This document shows positions 8,556-17,565 of a DNA stretch of 64,000 nt, in pieces. The DNA is taken from NCBI GenBank assembly GCA_045222555.1, contig JBGUYY010000082.1, forward strand, positions 1 through 64,000, given 5' to 3'. Position 1 is the first letter of the stretch, and each line of letters starts with the position of its first letter. Source of the stretch: UBA1756 sp045222555. GTDB lineage: Bacteria; Bacteroidota; Bacteroidia; Bacteroidales; WCHB1-69. Made by a program: the position numbers and the translations under genes. A model generated the notes under the pieces. It made no database searches. It was not told the origin of the DNA and worked only from the letters and a program-made list of their open reading frames with translations.

Positions 8556-9983
8556 TTAATACCCTAAGATTTTCAGCATCGATTTGTAACTCTGTTCTTT
8601 AGCAAACAATTTGGTGCAGATCTCGCCCTCTTCATCGCGGTAGATGATGATATGCTTGGGCGCGGGCGTGAGGCAATGCTGGATACCACCGTAGCCGCCC
8701 ACCGACTCCTGATAGGCACCTGTGTTGAACAGTCCGATGTACTGCGGATCCTCATCGAAGTAGTCGTTGCTCTCCTGTGTGGGCAGACTGGCCCGTATCT
8801 TGGGAAGGAACACCGCGTTGAGTGACGCTTCTGAGTTGTAGAAGTCCTGGCTGTCGCAGGTGAGGCCGCCAAGGAACACACGCTCATACTCTTTGTCCCA
8901 GTTGTTGACGGCGAGGATGATGAACTGCTGGTCGATAGCCCATGTATCGGGCAGGGTGGTCATAAAAGAGCTGTCAATCATATCCCATAACTCTCTGTCG
9001 TTCTGACGTTTTTGCTGCAATACAGAAAACAATACTGCGCTAGCCTCACCAACAGTGTAGGAACCAAACTCGGTGAATATGTCAGGTTCCGGCACACCCT
9101 CGCGGTTACAGATGTTCTTGATCTGCGCCACAATCTCCTCCGCCATATACTCGTAGTCGTACTCGAATGAGAGGCTGGTTTTGATCGGGAAACCGCCACC
9201 GATGTCGAGAGAATCCAATTCGGGACAGATTTTCTTCAAGTCGCAGTACAGACTGATACACTTCGACAGCTCATTCCAATAATATGCTGTATCCTGAATA
9301 CCCGTATTGATGAAGAAATGGAGCATCTTCAGTTCAAACTTAGGGTTATTCTTTATTTTATTCAAATAGAGCGGAATGATATCATTGTAGCGAACTCCGA
9401 GACGGGAGGTATAGAACTCAAATCGAGGTTCTTCCTCCGCAGCAATGCGAATGCCGATCTTACATTTCGTGTTTACCGCGGCATCCAGCATATCCAGTTC
9501 ATGTATATTATCCAAAATCGGGATCGTATTGACATACCCCTTTTCCAACATCATCGCGATGTTGTCGATATACTGCTGTTTTTTAAAACCATTACAAAGA
9601 ATGAAATTCTCTTTGTCAAACATCTTTTGTTCCTCTAACACCTCAATCAAATTCAGGTCGAAAGCGGAAGAGGTCTCAATATGCACGTCATTCTTGAGCA
9701 CCTCCGACAGCACGAACTCGAAATGGGAGCTTTTGGTACAATAGCAATAGTGGTAATCTGCCTGATAATCTGCCTTGGCGATGGCCACATTAAACCACCG
9801 ACGAGCCCGTTGGATGTTCTCTGAAATTTTAGGCAGATAGGTAATTTTCAGCGGCGTACCATATTGTTTGATAATGTCCATCAGCGGCACCCCGTTGAAT
9901 ATCAATTCATTATCTTCAACCTCAAATTGCTCTTGAGGGAACTCAAAAGTCTGTGAAATCAGATCAATGTACTTGGTTTTCAT
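8556..9983 (-). CDS. speA: PLP-dependent fold-III decarboxylase, probably arginine decarboxylase
   Basis: A 475-residue member of the ornithine/DAP/arginine decarboxylase family (alanine-racemase-like barrel plus beta domain). The PLP Lys is Lys84 in YCTKSSHF, the glycine loop is DIGGGFP, and the C-terminal active-site motif is LTCDSQD. Similar-length proteins in Bacteroidota are annotated as arginine decarboxylases feeding agmatine and polyamine synthesis; substrate specificity here is inferred, and it is much shorter than the ~630-residue enterobacterial SpeA. It heads the operon decarboxylase-ABC-F-CoADR, with a clear -7 box at 10013-10020. Confidence 0.8.
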   Translation of the reverse strand: MKTKYIDLISQTFEFPQEQFEVEDNELIFNGVPLMDIIKQYGTPLKITYLPKISENIQRARRWFNVAIAKADYQADYHYCYCTKSSHFEFVLSEVLKNDVHIETSSAFDLNLIEVLEEQKMFDKENFILCNGFKKQQYIDNIAMMLEKGYVNTIPILDNIHELDMLDAAVNTKCKIGIRIAAEEEPRFEFYTSRLGVRYNDIIPLYLNKIKNNPKFELKMLHFFINTGIQDTAYYWNELSKCISLYCDLKKICPELDSLDIGGGFPIKTSLSFEYDYEYMAEEIVAQIKNICNREGVPEPDIFTEFGSYTVGEASAVLFSVLQQKRQNDRELWDMIDSSFMTTLPDTWAIDQQFIILAVNNWDKEYERVFLGGLTCDSQDFYNSEASLNAVFLPKIRASLPTQESNDYFDEDPQYIGLFNTGAYQESVGGYGGIQHCLTPAPKHIIIYRDEEGEICTKLFAKEQSYKSMLKILGY

Positions 9984-10012
9984 TTTTAATGAATTCTGAA
10001 GGTTTGCGGCGG

Positions 10013-10020
10013 CAAAAATA
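10013..10020 (-). promoter_or_regulatory. Bacteroidetes -7 box for the decarboxylase operon
   Basis: TATTTTTGC on the minus strand, about 30 bp upstream of the ATG at 9983. Confidence 0.65.
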
Positions 10021-10163
10021 CATGAATTTTAGAATTATTATCCTCTTTTTAAAGAAAAAAAATTCAAATCCAACTTCATTACATTCACCAAAAATTCGTC
10101 ATCCAACTCAATCGGATTGGCAATATTTTTGCTAAATTTAATAAAATCAAAGAAAAGAATTAC

Positions 10164-11858
10164 CTATTCATCCTTCCACTCGAAACTCTCTTCAAGCTCC
10201 CAATAACCTCTAACAGAGAGAGAACGGGTAAAGAACAACACCTTTTCGGGCAGCCGTTTCTGCTTATAATCGCCCGTATCCCAAACACCATTTCCATTGA
10301 CATCTTCGAGCAATCTCACTTTGTACTTTCCTGCCGGAAGTCGGTCATACACCATCACCGTACCCGAAGACACTTTGTCGCTTCTGAGTTCCACATTTTT
10401 TTCGGTAAGTAGCGTAGCCACATAGCTCACACCATTGGACGGCACCTCGTACAACATTTTCAAAGTGCCATAGTCTTTTTCTGTTTTGGTGGTAAAGGTA
10501 ACAACAATTGTATCATTGCTGCATCCGTTATAAGCAGTGAATGCCGAGTCTCGGATCATCAGTTCGTAGGGCACCTTCTCTTCGTATGTGGCGGGGATGC
10601 TCAACGACATGGCAAAAGTATCGGGAATGGAGAGCCACAGATAAGAGGTGTCGTTGCCCAGATACTTTCTTTTGGCCACCAAGCGCACCCGCACCGAGTC
10701 GCACGGCTGAACGGGATAGGAGAAGTTGAGCGTGAGCGGCTGGTACAACTCTCCTTTATTGGAAAACTTAACTCCCAGTCCGGCGGACTTTTCCTCGCGG
10801 TTACGGCGCATCCCACGTGTCTCATTCTCCTTAAACGGCAGCAGCTCAAGGGTATCCACCAGCGTGTCGCCCATCATACAGGTCAGACGCAGTGTATCGG
10901 TCAGCTCCTGCTTCATGTAAAGCACCAGCGTATCGTGACCAGTATAGGTATAAAATTCGGCGGTAGTGTCAATCCCAACCAGCTCCACATCAGCCACCTG
11001 TTCACTGAAGACAAACTCATATTTCCCCTTCTCCTTGTTCTGCGATTTCACCATTTTCTGCGGTACTTTGGCCTTGAAGAGGCGCAGCAGCGGCTGTGGC
11101 TTCGCCGTATCGGCTGGCACCACTTGTACGGAATCCATGGACAGTGAATCGGCAGCAGCGGACGTGTCCTTTTGTATCGGCACCGCCTCGAACAGAACAG
11201 GCGAAAAAGCGATGGACTCGGTGGGCTGGCTGTACATAAGGTTGTTATCCTCATCATCGAGTACAAATATCTTGTAACTTCCCGCCTTGAGGTTCTTGAT
11301 TTGGAAAGTGCCGTTGGCCAACGTTTTGGTGATGAACTGCGGGCGGGTGGTCATCGGCAGCGAGTCCACATCATCGATGTAAGCGAACACGAAGCAGTTT
11401 TTGGCGGGCTGCATGGTTTGGGCATCCACCACCTTCCCTTCCACCATCATCGAATCGACGGCGGCACCTGTGGAAAAGGCGTAACTGTACAGCGGCAGCG
11501 GATTGCCTTCCGTAAAGTCCTGGATGCAATTGGCGAAACTGATGTTATAGGTCTGGTCAGGAAGAAGCGTGTCTTGAAACTTGACAATCAACGTTTTCCC
11601 CGACAACGTATAAGTGGGCGATGTGGCAGGCGGCGGCGAAATCAGCACATTCTCCACTGTGTTGTTCAAGGTAACAAACTCGTTGAAAGAGACCTTAAAG
11701 GAGTTGCCCTTGAAGTGGGTAGAGCCATTGGCGGGACTCTCCTTAGTAACAGAAGGTGGCGTAACATCTTTCGGTCCGCCGACGGGCGTAACGATTTTTG
11801 CGCAACCGGCAGCGAGCAAGAGCAAGAGGAGCATCGAAAGAAGAGGGAGGCGATTCAC
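10164..11858 (-). CDS. Ig-like (Big_5) outer lipoprotein
   Basis: A 564-residue lipoprotein: a hydrophobic signal ends in a lipobox at LAAGC, followed by the conserved start VTPVGGPKDVTPPSV of the Bacteroidota Ig-like (SbsA/Big_5) lipoprotein family. The N-terminal ~110 residues form the Big_5 domain; the rest is beta-rich, with a SpaA/carboxypeptidase-regulatory-like segment near 150-200 (GTFQIKNLKAGSYKIFVLDD) and another at the end (RLPAGKYKVRLLEDVNGNGVWD). The start is a GTG 6 bp after the stop of the lytic transglycosylase gene; ATG 11834 is possible. It is last in the operon with the transglycosylase and the YwqK-like gene. Function unknown; likely periplasmic or surface. Confidence 0.85.
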   Translation of the reverse strand: MNRLPLLSMLLLLLLAAGCAKIVTPVGGPKDVTPPSVTKESPANGSTHFKGNSFKVSFNEFVTLNNTVENVLISPPPATSPTYTLSGKTLIVKFQDTLLPDQTYNISFANCIQDFTEGNPLPLYSYAFSTGAAVDSMMVEGKVVDAQTMQPAKNCFVFAYIDDVDSLPMTTRPQFITKTLANGTFQIKNLKAGSYKIFVLDDEDNNLMYSQPTESIAFSPVLFEAVPIQKDTSAAADSLSMDSVQVVPADTAKPQPLLRLFKAKVPQKMVKSQNKEKGKYEFVFSEQVADVELVGIDTTAEFYTYTGHDTLVLYMKQELTDTLRLTCMMGDTLVDTLELLPFKENETRGMRRNREEKSAGLGVKFSNKGELYQPLTLNFSYPVQPCDSVRVRLVAKRKYLGNDTSYLWLSIPDTFAMSLSIPATYEEKVPYELMIRDSAFTAYNGCSNDTIVVTFTTKTEKDYGTLKMLYEVPSNGVSYVATLLTEKNVELRSDKVSSGTVMVYDRLPAGKYKVRLLEDVNGNGVWDTGDYKQKRLPEKVLFFTRSLSVRGYWELEESFEWKDE

Positions 11859-11864
11859 GGGCGG

Positions 11865-13430
11865 CTACTTTTTAGGAATCTTCAGTTTCTGGCCCACGCG
11901 CAGGGCATTAACATTCGTAAGATGGTTATAATCAGCAATCTGCTTCACAGTCACGCCATACTTGGTGGCGATTTTGTAAAGGGTATCGCCCGACTTGACG
12001 GTATAGATGATGGTGGAGGAATTGGAAGAGCTGGAACCTCCAGATGAGCTGGCTGAAGTCCCCGACGGGGCGGTGCCGCCGGAGGGTTTCACTGCCGTGC
12101 TGTCAGAAGCTTGCGTATTGTCGGTCTTGGGCGGTGCCACGTACGTGTAGCCCACCACCAGTTTCTGTCCCACCTTCACATAATTGCTTTTCAGCTTGTT
12201 CATCTGCTTGAGCTCTGTGACCGACAGGCCGTATTTGTTAGCAATTTTGGAAAGGCTCTCGCCGCTTCTCACCGTATGGTATTTCTTCTTAGTAGTTGTA
12301 CCGGCATCGCTCTTACCTGTGTAAGTATTGACATACACCTGCAGCGGGGCGAAATAGGTGTCGTATTCATATTTGTAGATAGAGTCCTGCATCTGCTCGA
12401 ACCGATCGAGGTCGCGGCGACGGAGGCGCAGCGGGAAGGGCTCCGTAAAAGCAGGGATGACGTTGCGTTTATATTGAGGATTGAGCGTCTTAATCTCCTC
12501 CACATCGATATTGAGCACATGGGCGATTTGTTCAAAATGCACCTCTTTTTTTATCATGATGGTGTCCACATCGAGAGGAATGCGGATGTCGGCGGGAGTG
12601 ATGCCGTGCATCTTGTAGTACTTCATCATGTAGAAGGCTCCGATGTAGGCGGGGAAATAGTTCTGGGTTTCACGAGGCAGGTATGACCGCACCTCCCAGA
12701 AGTTGGTCTTGCCGCCGGAGCGGGTGATGGCCTTCCTCACATTGTTGGCACCGCAGTTGTAGGCCGAGATAGCCAATCCCCAGTCGTTGAAGATATTGTA
12801 AAGGTCACGGAGGTGACGGGCGGCCGCGTCGGTCGCCTTCATCGGGTCGCGGCGATCGTCCACGAAGGTGTTGACTTCCAGCCCGTACATCTTGCCCGTC
12901 TGGTACATAAACTGCCAGATGCCGGTGGCACCGGCGGGCGACACAGCCGTGGGGTTAAGACTCGACTCGATGATGGTGAGGTACATCAATTCCTCCGGCA
13001 CATCATACTTGTCGAAGATGGCCGCCATACGGGGATAATAGTACTGGGCGAGCCCGAGAATGACAGAGGACGAACGCTTACGTGTGTTGGCGTAGAGGTT
13101 GATATAGCTGCGCACCGAAGAGTTGTAGCCCAACTGCACCACCGAGTGGAGGCGGTTGAGACGCAAGTGGTAGATGGAGTCGCAGTTGGCGTCGGAGACC
13201 GTGTTGGTGTCGCTGTAGGAGTTGATGGCACTGCGTGCGTTGGCGCTGGCATGAGTGACATACCAAGTGTCGAGCATCTTGTCCATCTTAGCGTTCAGCT
13301 GACTTTGCGAACGCTGGAGTTCCGCCTCTTCTGCCTTCTGTGCAGCAATTTTCGCACTGTCGGACTGGGCCAATCCCATCGAGGCCGACAGCACCATGAT
13401 CATCAGGATATATATAGTTTTTCTCATCAT
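11865..13430 (-). CDS. LysM lytic transglycosylase, MltD-like
   Basis: A 521-residue exported murein hydrolase with a signal peptide ending near GLAQS. The SLT/goose-lysozyme-like domain spans about 120-260: the catalytic Glu is in IIESSLNP, then SPAGATGIWQFM and AISAYNCGANNV. Two LysM peptidoglycan-binding repeats follow, YHTVRSGESLSKIANKYGL and YTVKSGDTLYKIATKYGV, joined by a Ser/Gly/Thr-rich linker. It cleaves glycan strands to 1,6-anhydro products by family function. The start overlaps the YwqK stop in a TGATG, indicating translational coupling. Confidence 0.92.
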   Translation of the reverse strand: MMRKTIYILMIMVLSASMGLAQSDSAKIAAQKAEEAELQRSQSQLNAKMDKMLDTWYVTHASANARSAINSYSDTNTVSDANCDSIYHLRLNRLHSVVQLGYNSSVRSYINLYANTRKRSSSVILGLAQYYYPRMAAIFDKYDVPEELMYLTIIESSLNPTAVSPAGATGIWQFMYQTGKMYGLEVNTFVDDRRDPMKATDAAARHLRDLYNIFNDWGLAISAYNCGANNVRKAITRSGGKTNFWEVRSYLPRETQNYFPAYIGAFYMMKYYKMHGITPADIRIPLDVDTIMIKKEVHFEQIAHVLNIDVEEIKTLNPQYKRNVIPAFTEPFPLRLRRRDLDRFEQMQDSIYKYEYDTYFAPLQVYVNTYTGKSDAGTTTKKKYHTVRSGESLSKIANKYGLSVTELKQMNKLKSNYVKVGQKLVVGYTYVAPPKTDNTQASDSTAVKPSGGTAPSGTSASSSGGSSSSNSSTIIYTVKSGDTLYKIATKYGVTVKQIADYNHLTNVNALRVGQKLKIPKK

Positions 13431-14932
13431 CAGTATTCAATTTTATAATTATTCCACCTCAACTCCTTCCCATCCTTATATTGGGTGGTGAGCACCAGTT
13501 CACCAGTGTCTTCGTATTCATACCAAACGCCATCACGTTCGCCATTCACACAGTGCCCCGTTCTTTTTATAACGTGATTTTCATAGTAAATAGTATATTT
13601 CCCACTCATCAAATCTTGTTCATATTCAATTTCCGAATGGATAACGCCCTCTTCGTACCAGCTTTTCCAGAGACCGGTGCGCATGCCGTCGAAATAGTCG
13701 CCCTCCTCAATGGCATTGTTGCGCCGGTACATCCAGTGTCCTTCCTCGGTGCCTTCCACGAAATTTCCTTTGGTGACCTCCGTACCCTCCTCATCGTACT
13801 CCACGAACTCACCGTCGAGCGTGCCCGCATCGTACTGCGCCTCGCGCATCAGCTGACCGTTGGCATAGTACCAGCGCCATTCACCGTCCTGCTGACCTTT
13901 ATTGTTGTACGCGCCCTCCACCTCCACGGTCTTGTCAGGCAGATAGAACTTCCATTTGCCGGTGCGGTTGGAGTTCTTGTAAGTTCCTTCCGATTTCAGT
14001 TCACCGGTCGGATAGAACTCCTTCCACTTGCCCTGCCGCCGTCCTTCCATGTCGGTGATACCCTCGGCCAGCATCAGGCCGTTGGAGAAAACATAGCCTT
14101 TGATGACGTTGCCTTCGGTGTCGAACTCGCGGCGCAACCCCTCTGCCTTGCCGTTGTAGTAAGTGGCCATAATGGAAGGCTGTCCGTTGGAGTGGTACGA
14201 CACCTTCAGGTCTAAACGTTTGGTTTCCTGCGCGTCGGCCACGAGGTAGTCGTTCTCGTATTTCTGCACGGTAAGGAAGTTGCCCTCCTCGTCGTACTCC
14301 TTGAAGTAGCCGTGCCGTTTGTCGTTCACATACTCGCCTTCAAGCCGCAGGTTGCCGTTGGGCCAGAAGTACTTCCACTTGCCCTGTTTGTAGCCGAACT
14401 TGTCGGTACGGTTCACGCTCTCGCGTTTGGTGAGGATGCCGCGGTGATAGTACATCAGCTTGATGATGTTCCCGGCGGTGTCGTATTCCATGGCCATGCC
14501 GTGGGGCTTGCCTTCGAGGTAGGGAGTTTCGATTTTGAGGTGATGGTCGGCGGTGTAGGTACGCACCGGACTCAGCAGCGTGTCGGCGTCCCAATCTTCC
14601 ACCACATATTCATCGGTGGAATACTGGATGCGGGGACCCTGTTTCACGCCGTCACGGTAACTGATCTGGAGGGCAGGACTTCCCTTTTCGGTGTAGAAAG
14701 TCCACACACTGTCGAGCAGGCCGTTGTGCCGGTTGCCTTCCGACACCAGGATTCCCTTCTCATTGTAGGACTTCCACCAGCCATCAGGCTGGCCGTTGAC
14801 CATCGTTCCCTCGCTGGATTTCACACCGTTAGGATAATAGAAGACGTTGTAGCCGTTCGGATTCACGGTCGGCTGGGCGCAAAGCACCACCGACAGCAAC
14901 ATCAGCAAACCGAACCAGAGACAAGACTTCAT
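13430..14932 (-). CDS. YwqK/MORN-repeat protein
   Basis: A 500-residue exported protein (signal peptide MKSCLWFGLL to VLCAQ) built almost wholly of repeats of about 23 residues of the MORN/YwqK type, for example YYPNGVKSSEGTMVNGQPDG, YHSNGQPSIMATYYNG and FYPTGELKSEG. Short YwqK proteins are often labelled antitoxin components, but that label is weak evidence of function; long MORN arrays are generally binding or scaffold surfaces. It leads the operon with the lytic transglycosylase and the Ig-like lipoprotein, so a cell-envelope role is a fair inference. The -7 box at 14953-14960 fixes the start at ATG 14932 and excludes a longer N-terminus. Confidence 0.85.
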   Translation of the reverse strand: MKSCLWFGLLMLLSVVLCAQPTVNPNGYNVFYYPNGVKSSEGTMVNGQPDGWWKSYNEKGILVSEGNRHNGLLDSVWTFYTEKGSPALQISYRDGVKQGPRIQYSTDEYVVEDWDADTLLSPVRTYTADHHLKIETPYLEGKPHGMAMEYDTAGNIIKLMYYHRGILTKRESVNRTDKFGYKQGKWKYFWPNGNLRLEGEYVNDKRHGYFKEYDEEGNFLTVQKYENDYLVADAQETKRLDLKVSYHSNGQPSIMATYYNGKAEGLRREFDTEGNVIKGYVFSNGLMLAEGITDMEGRRQGKWKEFYPTGELKSEGTYKNSNRTGKWKFYLPDKTVEVEGAYNNKGQQDGEWRWYYANGQLMREAQYDAGTLDGEFVEYDEEGTEVTKGNFVEGTEEGHWMYRRNNAIEEGDYFDGMRTGLWKSWYEEGVIHSEIEYEQDLMSGKYTIYYENHVIKRTGHCVNGERDGVWYEYEDTGELVLTTQYKDGKELRWNNYKIEY

Positions 14933-14952
14933 ACCTATATTATTACAAAGTT

Positions 14953-14960
14953 GCAAAGAT
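14953..14960 (-). promoter_or_regulatory. Bacteroidetes -7 box for the YwqK operon
   Basis: TATCTTTGC on the minus strand, 21-28 bp before ATG 14932. It lies back to back with the cstA promoter about 90 bp away. Confidence 0.7.
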
Positions 14961-15051
14961 ACGAAAATATCTTGGAAAAGAGGTTGGCGACTTTGTTTTT
15001 TACTAACATCATAATTTTCATAATGGATGTGATGATTTGGCAACATTTTTG

Positions 15052-15059
15052 TACTTTTG
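15052..15059 (+). promoter_or_regulatory. Bacteroidetes -7 box for cstA
   Basis: TACTTTTGC, 23-30 bp before the ATG at 15082. It shows that the in-frame Met at 15037 is upstream of the promoter. Confidence 0.7.
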
Positions 15060-15081
15060 CAGCTTCAAAAACAACCTGACG

Positions 15082-16530
15082 ATGATCACTTTTTTCATTG
15101 CTTTAGCGTTACTGATTGCAGGATATTTCATTTATGGGAAATTGGTAGAAAAGGTTTTCGGCATCGACAAAAACCGTCCTACGCCGGCCACCACCATGGC
15201 CGACGGGGTAGATTATGTGCCGATGAAGCCGTGGCGCATCTTCCTCATCCAGTTTTTGAACATTGCCGGCGTGGGCCCGATCATCGGGGCCATCATGGGG
15301 GCGCAGTTCGGCACGGCCTCGTTCCTGTGGATCGTGCTCGGCAGCATCTTCGCCGGTGCGGTGCACGACTACCTGGCGGGCATGATTTCGCTGCGCAACA
15401 AGGGCTGCAGCCTTCCCGAGATCCACGGCACCTACCTCGGCAACGGCGCGAAGCAGGTGATGCGGGGCTTCACCATCATCCTGATGATTCTGGTCGGTGT
15501 GGTGTTTGTCAGCACCCCCGCCACCCTCATCAACGCGCACTTCACACAAGGTTGGAATCCTTATATTTGGATTGGCATTATTTTAGCTTACTATCTGATT
15601 GCCACGCTGTTACCCATTGACAAGTTGATTGGCAAGATCTACCCGATTTTCGGCATCCTGCTGTTGGGCATGGCGGTGGCCATCCTCGTGGCCTTCTTTA
15701 TGTACAAACCTGAGATCCCTGAGATTTGGAGCGGCATGGAGAACCGTCATCCGGATGCAGCCAACAACCCCATCTTCCCGATGATGTTCATCAGCATTGC
15801 GTGCGGCGCCATTTCAGGCTTCCACGCCACACAGTCGCCGCTGATGGCGCGCTGCATGGTGAACGAGAAGCAGGGGCGGCCGATCTTCTACGGTGCCATG
15901 ATCACGGAAGGCATTGTCGCCCTGATATGGGCGGCGGCGGCGGCCTACTTCTTCGGTCCCGACAGTGTGGTGAATGTTGCGGGCAAGAGCGGTGCCGCCA
16001 TCGTGGGGGTGATTGCCAACACGTGGTTTGCGCCGGCCATCGCCACCATCTGCATCTTGGGTGTCATCAGCGCGGCGGTGACCTCGGGCGACACGGCCTT
16101 GCGGTCTGCCCGCCTCATCATCGCCGACTTCCTGCACTACGACCAGAAGCCCATCAAGAACCGGTTGTTGGTGGCCATCCCGATGTTTGCCGTCACTGCC
16201 GGCATCCTGGTGTACAGCATTTCCGATGCCAACGGCTTCCAGATGATTTGGCGCTATTTTGCCTGGGCCAACCAGGTGTTAGCCACCGTAACCTTGTGGG
16301 CCATATCGGTTTATCTGATTCGTAACAAAGGCAAGCTCTGGTATCTCATCACCCTCATCCCCGCCCTGTTCATGACCATGGTGACCGGCTGTTTCCTCTT
16401 TGTGGCCAAGGCGGCTGATGGTGGATTCGGGTCGGTGATTCCGCGTCCGGCGGGTTACGGCATCGGGGCGGCCATCACCCTAGCGGCGCTGCTCGTTTTC
16501 ATCCTGACTTCTTCCAGAAAAAAGAAATAA
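15082..16530 (+). CDS. cstA: Carbon starvation protein CstA, peptide/pyruvate transporter family
   Basis: A 482-residue polytopic inner-membrane protein with many hydrophobic helices. CstA family segments include GPIIGAIMGAQFG, VGVVFVSTPATL, ACGAISGFHATQSPLMARC and GVISAAVTSGDTALRSARL. It is shorter than E. coli CstA (~700 residues), as usual for Bacteroidota members. CstA proteins import peptides and/or pyruvate; the substrate here is unproven. The start is set by the -7 box. An outer-membrane protein gene follows after 2 bp and is likely co-transcribed. Confidence 0.92.
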   Translation: MITFFIALALLIAGYFIYGKLVEKVFGIDKNRPTPATTMADGVDYVPMKPWRIFLIQFLNIAGVGPIIGAIMGAQFGTASFLWIVLGSIFAGAVHDYLAGMISLRNKGCSLPEIHGTYLGNGAKQVMRGFTIILMILVGVVFVSTPATLINAHFTQGWNPYIWIGIILAYYLIATLLPIDKLIGKIYPIFGILLLGMAVAILVAFFMYKPEIPEIWSGMENRHPDAANNPIFPMMFISIACGAISGFHATQSPLMARCMVNEKQGRPIFYGAMITEGIVALIWAAAAAYFFGPDSVVNVAGKSGAAIVGVIANTWFAPAIATICILGVISAAVTSGDTALRSARLIIADFLHYDQKPIKNRLLVAIPMFAVTAGILVYSISDANGFQMIWRYFAWANQVLATVTLWAISVYLIRNKGKLWYLITLIPALFMTMVTGCFLFVAKAADGGFGSVIPRPAGYGIGAAITLAALLVFILTSSRKKK

Positions 16531-16532
16531 CT

Positions 16533-17423
16533 ATGAAAAAACTGCTGCTGTCAATAGCCTTCTTGTTGGTTCTTCTTCCTGCCTTTTCACAAGACTACGA
16601 GGATGAAGAGCTCAACTACCCCGGTCCTGGTGCTGACTTCATCATCGCGGGCGGCATCTACTTTGGCGGGAAACTCCCCGCCGGCTACTACAGCGGCATC
16701 CCCACCAACGAGAACAACCTCAACTACATCTACGCCAACAAATACTTATGGAAGGACCAGATTACCCGACTCATCGCCGATAACAACAACTTCATCTCTC
16801 CTAATGACAGCCTCTGGATCAAAGAGTATCCGATGGACATGCACTACAAGCCAGCCATGTCGGTGTCGCTCGGGATTTCGTACCGCTTCAACAAGCACTG
16901 GCGCATGACGCTCTATTACAGTTTTGCCCGATTGGTGGCGCATGACTACTTCAGCGTGGGATATCCCAACCTCGTGCCAGGCAACGAGAGAAACCCCTAT
17001 CTGCTGTATGACATCGTGGGGAAGGAGAACCGCTCGTTTTTCGACCTTACAGCTTCTTACACCTTTCATGTCAACAAGGTGGTGAAGCCCTTTATTGAGC
17101 TGGGGGCACAGTTCAACTTTGTAAGAGTGAAGAGTTTCGATGCCATTATCGAAAACAAAACTTACAATTTATTGGATGTTTATGGCGGACAAACCTATAT
17201 ACCAGGTGCAGGCATGCAGGAGTTAGACACCAAATACGGCGGGGCAGGCTTTGGCGTAATGGGGGCAGCCGGCATCAAGTTTGCCTTCAACAAGTGGATA
17301 TCCGTAGATCCCTGCTTCTACATCTCTTTCGGCAAGGTGGGGCTGAACGGCTACAAGAACTTTCATTTCAACTATGGAGCATACGTCCGCATTGTCATGA
17401 GTGACGCCGTTTTCCAAAAGTAG
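16533..17423 (+). CDS. Outer-membrane beta-barrel protein
   Basis: A 296-residue protein with a signal peptide (MKKLLLSIAFLLVLLPAFSQ) and alternating aromatic beta-strand patterns (MSVSLGISYRF, WRMTLYYSFARL, FDLTASYTFHV, KPFIELGAQFNFVRV), ending in a strand VRIVMSDAVFQK. This fits a small outer-membrane barrel of the OMP_b-brl type. Its position 2 bp after cstA suggests co-expression, perhaps a porin-like partner for uptake, but that is only inferred. No specific family is recognised. Confidence 0.75.
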   Translation: MKKLLLSIAFLLVLLPAFSQDYEDEELNYPGPGADFIIAGGIYFGGKLPAGYYSGIPTNENNLNYIYANKYLWKDQITRLIADNNNFISPNDSLWIKEYPMDMHYKPAMSVSLGISYRFNKHWRMTLYYSFARLVAHDYFSVGYPNLVPGNERNPYLLYDIVGKENRSFFDLTASYTFHVNKVVKPFIELGAQFNFVRVKSFDAIIENKTYNLLDVYGGQTYIPGAGMQELDTKYGGAGFGVMGAAGIKFAFNKWISVDPCFYISFGKVGLNGYKNFHFNYGAYVRIVMSDAVFQK

Positions 17424-17473
17424 GACTTTTTTCATAATTTTTTTTCATTCCTTGATAATTAAGAAAAAGTTCG

Positions 17474-17481
17474 TATTTTTG
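17474..17481 (+). promoter_or_regulatory. Bacteroidetes promoter for rho
   Basis: TATTTTTGC at the -7 position with a TTG at 17452-17454, 19 bp upstream, matching the -33/-7 layout. It leaves a leader of about 80 nt before the ATG at 17566, room for autoregulation. Confidence 0.7.
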
Positions 17482-17565
17482 CCGCGAATTTTTGAAACCA
17501 CAGAAATTCTTTTTCAACGACTTTCATTACGTTAAGAAAAACTCAAATCACCATCACTATTTTTT

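Noticed and set aside
13430..14932. Calling the YwqK-like protein an antitoxin
   Set aside because: The family label comes from annotation habit; no toxin gene is adjacent and the protein is long and exported.
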